From NCBI GenBank assembly GCA_918807975.1, contig OU964925.1, positions 1,588,798 to 1,652,797 on the forward strand: a DNA stretch of 64,000 nucleotides, given 5' to 3'. The position numbers were made by a program, and so were the translations under genes. Below are positions 58,820 through 64,000 of the stretch, piece after piece. Each line of letters starts with the position of its first letter. Positions within the stretch are counted from its first letter, which is position 1. Origin of the DNA: Aplidium turbinatum. Taxonomy: Eukaryota; Chordata; Ascidiacea; Aplousobranchia; Polyclinidae. Under the pieces are notes generated by a model that made no database searches, was not told the DNA's origin, and saw only the letters and a program-made list of their open reading frames with translations.

Positions 58820-59040
58820 GTGTGAGCGAGACAGTTTCTCAAATGTTTAGATTTGACCATATTTTTGCTGTGATACTATATGATTCTTTAGCATTTCTTT
58901 TAATATGTATTTTGCTTATAGGCTTAAAAAGGGCTGTATGACTAGCCGAAAACGTTCGCTTTTTGTTTTTTGTGTTTATAATGTTAAATGTAGTGTTGTT
59001 GCTGAGTTATGTCTGTTTATGTCTTCTAATTGGTTAACAA

Positions 59041-59362
59041 ACCGCATATGCTGCAGCGACCTCCAACGTACAAATACGCTTACCGTACGTCACTTGATGC
59101 GGGTGGTTAACTGGTTATGTTTCTTATAATGCTGCGTCGGATCGATTGCATTTTTTTTGCTGGTTGATTTGTTAAGCAGTGTAATTTAACAAGGGACTTT
59201 AGTAACGTTACTGGTTTCGTTATTGATTAAATAATGTTGTGTATCAAAATAAAATAAAAATAATTCGGTGATTTTTAAATGCTATCCCGGCGGGCCTCAG
59301 TTCGTTGTTGTCAGTGCCCGCAAGACATGCAAAGTTTGAAAACCATTTGATTAATAGATTAC
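59041..59362. other. Intron just after ferlin exon 1, nothing recognised
   Basis: No repeat or coding pattern seen. Confidence 0.4.
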
Positions 59363-59532
59363 CACGTCATCTTTGTCGAATACATCCAGCACTACGTCAC
59401 TGTGGTAATTTTGCAACCAATTCAGGTCCCCATGGAAAGTTATGTCCAACATGAGCGTTTGGTCCCACACGGGGTTTAGCGTATGATGAACAATGGCTGA
59501 TTGTCGGCAGTGGTTGAGGAAGGAAACAAAAA
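59363..59532 (-). CDS. Ferlin exon 1 of window: C2D core
   Basis: 170 nt, entering in phase 2. It encodes FVSFLNHCRQSAIVHHTLNP followed by VWDQTLMLDITFHG and VVLDVFDKDDV. The HTLNPVWDQTL block is the classic ferlin C2 strand 4-5 signature, and DVFDKDD is the third Ca2+-binding loop. Acceptor TAG at 59533-59535, donor GTAATC after the DDV codon. The next exon continues with GNMEFMGR, as in dysferlin EFMGR. Dysferlin has a longer insert between WDQTL and the DHD loop; here it is short (GDLNWLQNYHSD). Confidence 0.93.
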
Positions 59533-59829
59533 CTACAGGATCTAAAATGAAGAGGAGTGATAGTAAAAACGCAATTTTATAGCAAGAGTATCTGAAATAC
59601 AAATATTCGTAAAATTATGCTTCAATTAACATAAATTTTTGTCTCAGTTTAGAATAATTAGTTACTTTGTACACTTGTTTGGTGTCACCGATGTAATAAT
59701 AACTTCTTATTTTGTTCTGGCCTAGTGTTTTAAACATGAAGACAACATAGTTTAAAACTCGTTAATTAAGGCACAGACAGACAGTCAGACAGCCTCCAAG
59801 TGCATATTTCGTAGTTCTTCACAGTAAGC

Positions 59830-60738
59830 AGGCCCGGATTTAGAGGGGAGGCAGAGGGTGCAGTTGCCCCGGCCCCCGTTTTAAAGGGCCCCCACGACGT
59901 GGAAAAATGTGATTTTGTGTTATTATTATTATTATTTTCTTTCAGCCTTTGAAGTTTCTGCAAATGCCTTCTCTTTCTTTCAAGGTTACTTTTTAGTCAC
60001 AAGGTGGTGACTGAGCTCAGTTTAAAGGCATTAGCAACCGTGTGGATGACTTCCAAGAAAAAGAAGAAGTTCTTTTATTTTGCATCATCAGCACATGTGA
60101 AAAAAAACAAAAACAATACAAACAAGATTACTATGTGAGTTAGGTTGTTTGCTGATGATGATGGGAGTGGCAGAAGGACCGAACTGGTCATCAAGTCTGC
60201 CACACCCATGTGTTGTCATAGCTTATTTGACATGGAATGGTGTCGGAGTTGAACGCAACATAAAAAGCAATATACATACGAAATTTAACAGTACAGTATG
60301 AAAACAGGAATACAGAAATGATGCAGAAATACAAAATGGCATATACATACAACACAGCATAGGCTACTGGTAAGACAAAAGCGAACATACAGTAATTAGT
60401 GAGATACGGTGAGAATAAGTAGAAACAGTTTGATGGTACTATATTAGTTACAGTACTTATACCCAGACATTAAGTGCAGTTTTATTTTTTTAGAAAACAT
60501 ACTAATTGTTTGAACTTTTCTTAGCTGTTCCGGTAATTTGTTCCAAGTGTTTGTTCTAAGAAATTTAATTGAACGTTGGCCAAGCTTTGTATGCATTCTT
60601 GGTTTAAAAAGTAAATCTTTCTTAGCACCTCTGGTATTATAGTTATGAATTTCAATACTAGGACCTTATAAAACTTTTTTGCATGTGAGCCCCCCGATCT
60701 AAAAGTGCCCCGGGCCCCCATCAGTTAAACTTGCCCTG
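59830..60738. mobile_element. hAT-like MITE carrying a LINE
   Basis: Starts CAGGCCCGGATTTAGAGGGG and ends with AACTTGCCCTG. Flanks are ACAGTAAG (59822-59829) and ACAATAAG (60739-60746), an 8-bp duplication with one mismatch. GC-rich ends (GTTGCCCCGGCCCCC / CCCCGGGCCCCC) match the style of the 50.7-kb element. The middle is a LINE insertion. Confidence 0.78.
60050..60670 (-). mobile_element. CR1/L2-like LINE 3' fragment
   Basis: Minus strand 60670-60480 reads NYNTRGAKKDLLFKPRMHTK, LGQRSIKFLRTNTWNKLPEQ, LRKVQTISMFSKKIKLHLMS. The NTR......R....GKRS....G...WN.LP..LR....S...FK..LK..L block is the end of CR1/L2-type reverse transcriptases. The 3' untranslated part runs to about 60056 with AATAAA-like sequence. 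5'-truncated. Confidence 0.78.
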
Positions 60739-60914
60739 ACAATAAGCCTATAGCTATTGGGTTAAAAAAAATACTGTAAAATTGACATCTGTAAAAACAG
60801 AAATATTATATTTGTGGAAACGCTAGGTTTTCTATGAGCAGCAAGTATAAGATAGTGGAGAGCCGCATGAGGTTCAAAGAGCCACGATTGAGATCGGAAC
60901 AATCGGAAAACTAC

Positions 60915-61045
60915 ACTCTCTAATCTCAGTAACTGGCCCTGCGTCAGTGGTTCAAAGCCTCTACAAGTACGCGAAACTACCAAGAATAACCTATTAAAGG
61001 TTTTGTCAGTACGAGGATAAAGATTCAAAACCAAACCTACCCAAC
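60915..61045 (+). repeat. tRNA-derived SINE, family 1, copy c (5'-truncated)
   Basis: CAGTAACTGGCCCTGCGTCA, GGTTCAAAGCCTCTACAAGT and ACGCGAAACTACCAAGAATA match the 3' halves of the copies at 52905 and 16404. The A and B boxes are absent. Confidence 0.82.
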
Positions 61046-61539
61046 CACTGCTTTGGATAGATAATTATAATTAGGTTATTCATTGCTCTAGTTTTAGTAC
61101 AAACGTAAAAGCACGCTCGGTTCCGAAAGATCGAAAGGCACAAGTTTTTTGATCAGTAAGCTACCATTTACACAATGTTTTCCAATAGCCGCTGAAGAGA
61201 TACAAATTAGGATATCAGTTAACCAACTGCGGATAAAATCGCAACGCTTATAAAGGGTTAATGGGCTTCGTTAACCCTGAGCTTCTTCATCTGCTAACGT
61301 TTTCAAGTTTTGAAGATGAAGCAGAAACTGGTGAGATTATACCAGGAGCAGATGATGATGTGGTGTTTTTATATATTTTTAATTGCTCTTTAGGTGATGC
61401 TTGCATAGGCTACTCGTTTTATGGTACATTGCAGGCAATGAAGCAGTAGGCTACTCTAAAATTAAACCCAATAAACATCTTTCAACATTTGCTTTCGAAG
61501 TAGCCATGGTGACTGAAGATACTGCAACAATAGATACAA

Positions 61540-62060
61540 AATCTATACTTAGTGCTAACCGAATAGTTGTCTATGAAGTTAGTTTGGATTCTCAAAGTTG
61601 TTCGAGCAATGTACGAATGCTCCAAACCTAGCGTCCGCGTGAATAGAAAGGACTGTCCAGTGTCCAGATCTTGAGGCAACCGTCGGGTTCATCAAAGGGC
61701 AGTACTTGGTACGTTCTTGTTTGTCATTGTGAGAAAGGCGGTCTCTCTTGATATTTGTTGTAGTTACCCTTGAAAGATGTTGTCTGGGGATGAGATTGTC
61801 ATTGCTGCTAAGAATCTTGCTAAGTTGGTGCAAAAGTCTGTTCTGCCATGTTGGTGACACGATTAGGTAATCTGGAGGCTGAGAATATTACTGTAGTGAC
61901 GTTGGTGTGGCTTGGAAGAATCTTCATGAGTTCATCTCTATTCTTATGGACAAGGGCATTTCTGTTGGTAGTCGAAGCCACATGTACAATGTGTGTGCGA
62001 GGAGTGTTTTATGTGTATGCGAGTAAGACCTGGCCAATCACTGCCAAAGAGTAAAAACCG
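61540..62060 (+). mobile_element. LINE fragment, RT palm and C-terminal part
   Basis: 61570-61850 reads VVRAMYECSKPSVRVNRKDC and later RAVLGTFLFVIVRKAVSLDI, then KMLSGDEIVIAAKNLAKLV (equivalent to GVHQGSVLSPFLFVIVMEAL and DLVYADDLVLIAES, with the YADD box decayed). 61848-62054 continues with VTRLGNLEAENITVVT, VWLGRIFMSSSLFLWTRAFL and VRGVFYVYASKTWPI. Part of the middle is deleted. Confidence 0.75.
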
Positions 62061-63390
62061 TAATATTCCTTCAAGGCTAATAATATACTGCAAATAATGA
62101 AAATAATGTTTTTAATTCTTGTTGTGATGTTTCTGAACTAAACATTCAATTTTTGTCAAATTTGTTTTTACTGTTCTAACCGTTTATCCTGTGCGGTGGG
62201 GGGTGTTGGAACTTTCAAAGCAATATCACTAAAGAACTACGCGATCAACACCTTTGAAATTTTTTGACTTTTTGTAGAAGTTATTCAAGTATTTATTCCG
62301 CTTTAAATGATGTTGCTATTGTCTATAGTTTTAGAGATATGAAATGATTTTCATGACATACTCTGATGTTTTAGCTTGCTATTAGCTAGTTCTTTGTTTT
62401 CAAATTATACAGATTACGGTACTAGGATTACTGAGCGCTGCTGTGCGTGGAACTGCGACCCAAATATCTCATGAGTTGGCTTTGTTGTAAAGCATTCAAC
62501 TGTAATGATTCCGCCTTTGCTCGAGTTTTGAATTGCATTGATTAATCTTTTAATTACATCTAGGTTTCTTTGAAATTATCAGAGAGCGTACGATAAGCCG
62601 TGCTGAAAAAGATGCCATTTTACATTGTTTCTATGGCATTTTGTTTCTTATAACAAGGAGCAGTGGAAAAAGTCATTGAATGGAGAGATTGAATGATACT
62701 GAAAAGAACTTGATATCGGATACTTAAACTGCTCTGCTTTTGTGTAAAAAATACGTGCAGCTAAATTATTGTGCTTTGACAAACATTGTGCATATTGTAT
62801 CAGCAATAAATCTTTACCTAAATGGTAATTTTACAGGTGCTAAAAAGATTAAAAAATTATTTTTTCTCTGCGAGAATACAAAGCTTTGATATATCTCAGC
62901 AGAAACATTATTAGGACCAACTTAATAAATTCAAACTTTTCATTCAAATGTTGCTCTTCAAAGGTTTATTTTTACAAACGCTTACCTTAAAATGGTGTAG
63001 GCCTATATATTTTTCTCAAAAAATTTAGACGTTTATATTATTTGGAACAGAGTTGTGTGTTGACTTGAATGAATCTAAAATCAATGCCTCTTTTCTGTAA
63101 CGTATCGAAACGTAATCCATCACTCAACAGCTTTTGGGCCTTTTTGTTTTCGAACACACTTCTGTGACAAAAGTTTGGCTTTTGTGATAACGCCATCAAC
63201 CGCGAAGTTGCATTCACAGACTGCATCTCAAACGTTATATCATACTCTAGGTAGGGCAATTTATGACATATTTATACCCTTACCTCAAAAAATTGCAACA
63301 AAAGTTTTTTTTAACTGATTTGATTAGTATTGGGTGTCAGTATTAACATATTCAAAATCTTAAGGGATCCAAATTCCGGAAAGTGGTTAT
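62061..63390. other. Stretch without recognised genes
   Basis: No upstream ferlin C2D exon was found on the minus strand here. An open frame of 73 codons at 63038-63259 (minus) shows no domain. AT-rich otherwise. Confidence 0.4.
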
Positions 63391-63394
63391 TTTC

Positions 63395-63780
63395 AAAATG
63401 GCTTCCAAGATGGCCGCCAACCATTAAAATAAGAGTAAATTGACTATAACTCGGTCATCATATGACCAAAACATGTAGTTTTAGTGTCTATATCTAGGTT
63501 TTTATACCCTTTGAAGTCAATGAGACCATTCTCAGAATTGTTGAATTATCTGATAGCCTATAAATTCAATATGGCAATCCAAGATGGCCGTCAAAAAAAT
63601 AAAATAACAGTAAATTGACCATAACTCGCTCATCATATGACCAAAACATGTAGTTTTGGTGTCTATATCTAGGTTTTTATACCTTGTAAAGTCAATGAGA
63701 CCATTTTCAGCATTGTTGAATTATCTGATAGCCTATAAATTCAACATGACAATCCAAGATGGCTGCCAAAACAATTAAAA
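63395..63780. repeat. Tandem repeat, about 175-bp unit, with YY1-like motifs
   Basis: Two full units and a third start: TCCAAGATGGCCGCC, TAAATTGACTATAACTCGGT, CATATGACCAAAACATGTAG, TATATCTAGGTTTTTATACC, AATTATCTGATAGCCTATAA, then TCCAAGATGGCCGTC and TCCAAGATGGCTGCC. The ATGGCCGCC words recur at 63410, 63580 and 63755. Confidence 0.9.
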
Positions 63781-63945
63781 ATGAACAATAGCAATGTATT
63801 GGTTATTAAAAAAGCCGTTTTCTATATATATTTGGGTAAACTAAGCAGGCTTATCTCTTGTCTCGAGCTTCCAACAAGGAAGGATTAATTTCTCCAATTT
63901 CTGCTCAACTGAGGAATAGAAGCTGCAATGTGATCAACTCATCAG

Positions 63946-64000
63946 GTCGTCGTCGTGTGAGCCTCTGGGGCCGAGGGTCTATCCTTCTACCACCCCAGAT
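63946..64000 (-). mobile_element. LINE 3' end running off the window
   Basis: GTCGTCGTCGTGTGAGCCTC and TGGGGCCGAGGGTCTATCCT are the reverse complement of the jockey-like LINE tail seen at 53.8 and 19.1 kb. The rest lies beyond 64000. Confidence 0.9.

Larger units (their letters stand above)
57540..59040 (+). mobile_element. Second Penelope-like element, 5'-truncated RT plus GIY-YIG
   Basis: 57540-57871 encodes the reverse-transcriptase thumb (ILNTQHQNNKFTVEKATETI, PFLDVEIKINGNEFDTWVWR, KPTNTNLFLNF). 57880-58110 carries a linker (DFKNFLTIPFVGKESKRFAT, SLSRFIALKFNVKIFPVY). 58105-58368 holds the GIY-YIG endonuclease (QYIGMTTRHLVTRVGEHLNL, KNSAIKDYIRNC, ending HEALIIKSLNPFNS). The YxDD palm is absent, so the copy is 5'-truncated and it is broken in a few places. 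A SINE sits in its 3' part. Confidence 0.92.

Noticed and set aside
63038-63259. Upstream ferlin exon on the minus strand
   Set aside because: Wording does not match the expected C2D start (ARDLLAADSNGLSDPYA-like) and splice phases do not fit.

Overview
The window looks like AT-rich nuclear DNA from an invertebrate metazoan, probably marine. It holds a compact-exon, giant-intron host gene. The introns are packed with piggyBac, hAT, MULE-like and mariner-like DNA transposons, several LINE lineages, Penelope-like elements (PLEs), tRNA-derived SINEs and minisatellites. A TTAGGG-type interstitial telomere tract and an invertebrate-type U6 copy fit this. The species cannot be settled from the sequence.

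One host gene is recognisable: a type I ferlin (dysferlin/myoferlin-like, multi-C2 membrane-repair/fusion protein) on the minus strand. Eleven consecutive exons lie between 59532 and 8786. All have canonical splice sites and compatible phases, and together give about 506 codons covering C2D, C2E, the linker with the DWWSKYYAS block, and C2F. Exons cluster in three places (54.4-55.1, 35.2-35.8, and singles at 59.4, 50.1, 41.2, 22.9 and 8.8 kb). Introns range from 66 bp to about 13.9 kb. The gene runs off both ends; its start, first C2 domains, last C2 domain and transmembrane tail are not seen here.

Layout on the plus axis. 0-3.3 kb: LINE debris, including an internally deleted jockey-like LINE. 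3.35-5.1 kb: a ZBED5-like hAT transposase on the minus strand. 5.3-8.3 kb: a piggyBac split by an RTE-like LINE. 9.87-14.22 kb: a 4.35-kb element with long terminal inverted repeats (TIRs) coding for an uncharacterised protein with an XPG/PIN-like nuclease signature. 15.4-16.4 kb: LINE and SINE pieces. 16.9-18.7 kb: a 29-bp minisatellite carrying two copies of a 434-bp hAT-like MITE. 18.7-22.3 kb: a PLE interrupted by a LINE and flanked by its own inverted 3' arm. 23.9-30.9 kb: a 7-kb nested element with an 8-bp target-site duplication (TSD). 31-34 kb: hAT pieces and foldbacks. 36.9-38.2 kb: a nonautonomous hAT containing a U6 retropseudogene. 39.4-40.3 kb: a second 29-bp minisatellite. 40.7-53.9 kb: MITEs, MULE-like and piggyBac remnants, a palindrome around telomeric repeats, a SINE and a 129-bp LINE tail with a perfect TSD. 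57.0-59.05 kb: a second inverted-arm PLE with a SINE inside it. 59.8-62.1 kb: a hAT-like MITE with a LINE in it, then LINE and SINE pieces. 63.4-64 kb: a tandem repeat with YY1-like motifs and another LINE tail.

The most interesting signals are: the XPG-like TIR element; recurrent TAGGC(C)TA micro-insertions at TA dinucleotides, visible by comparing paralogous copies; the U6 copy retroposed into a hAT; the inverted-arm architecture shared by two PLEs; and a 36-bp box present at both the 5' coding start and the 3' tail of one LINE family. All calls come from reading the sequence and from memory of protein families; no search was run.
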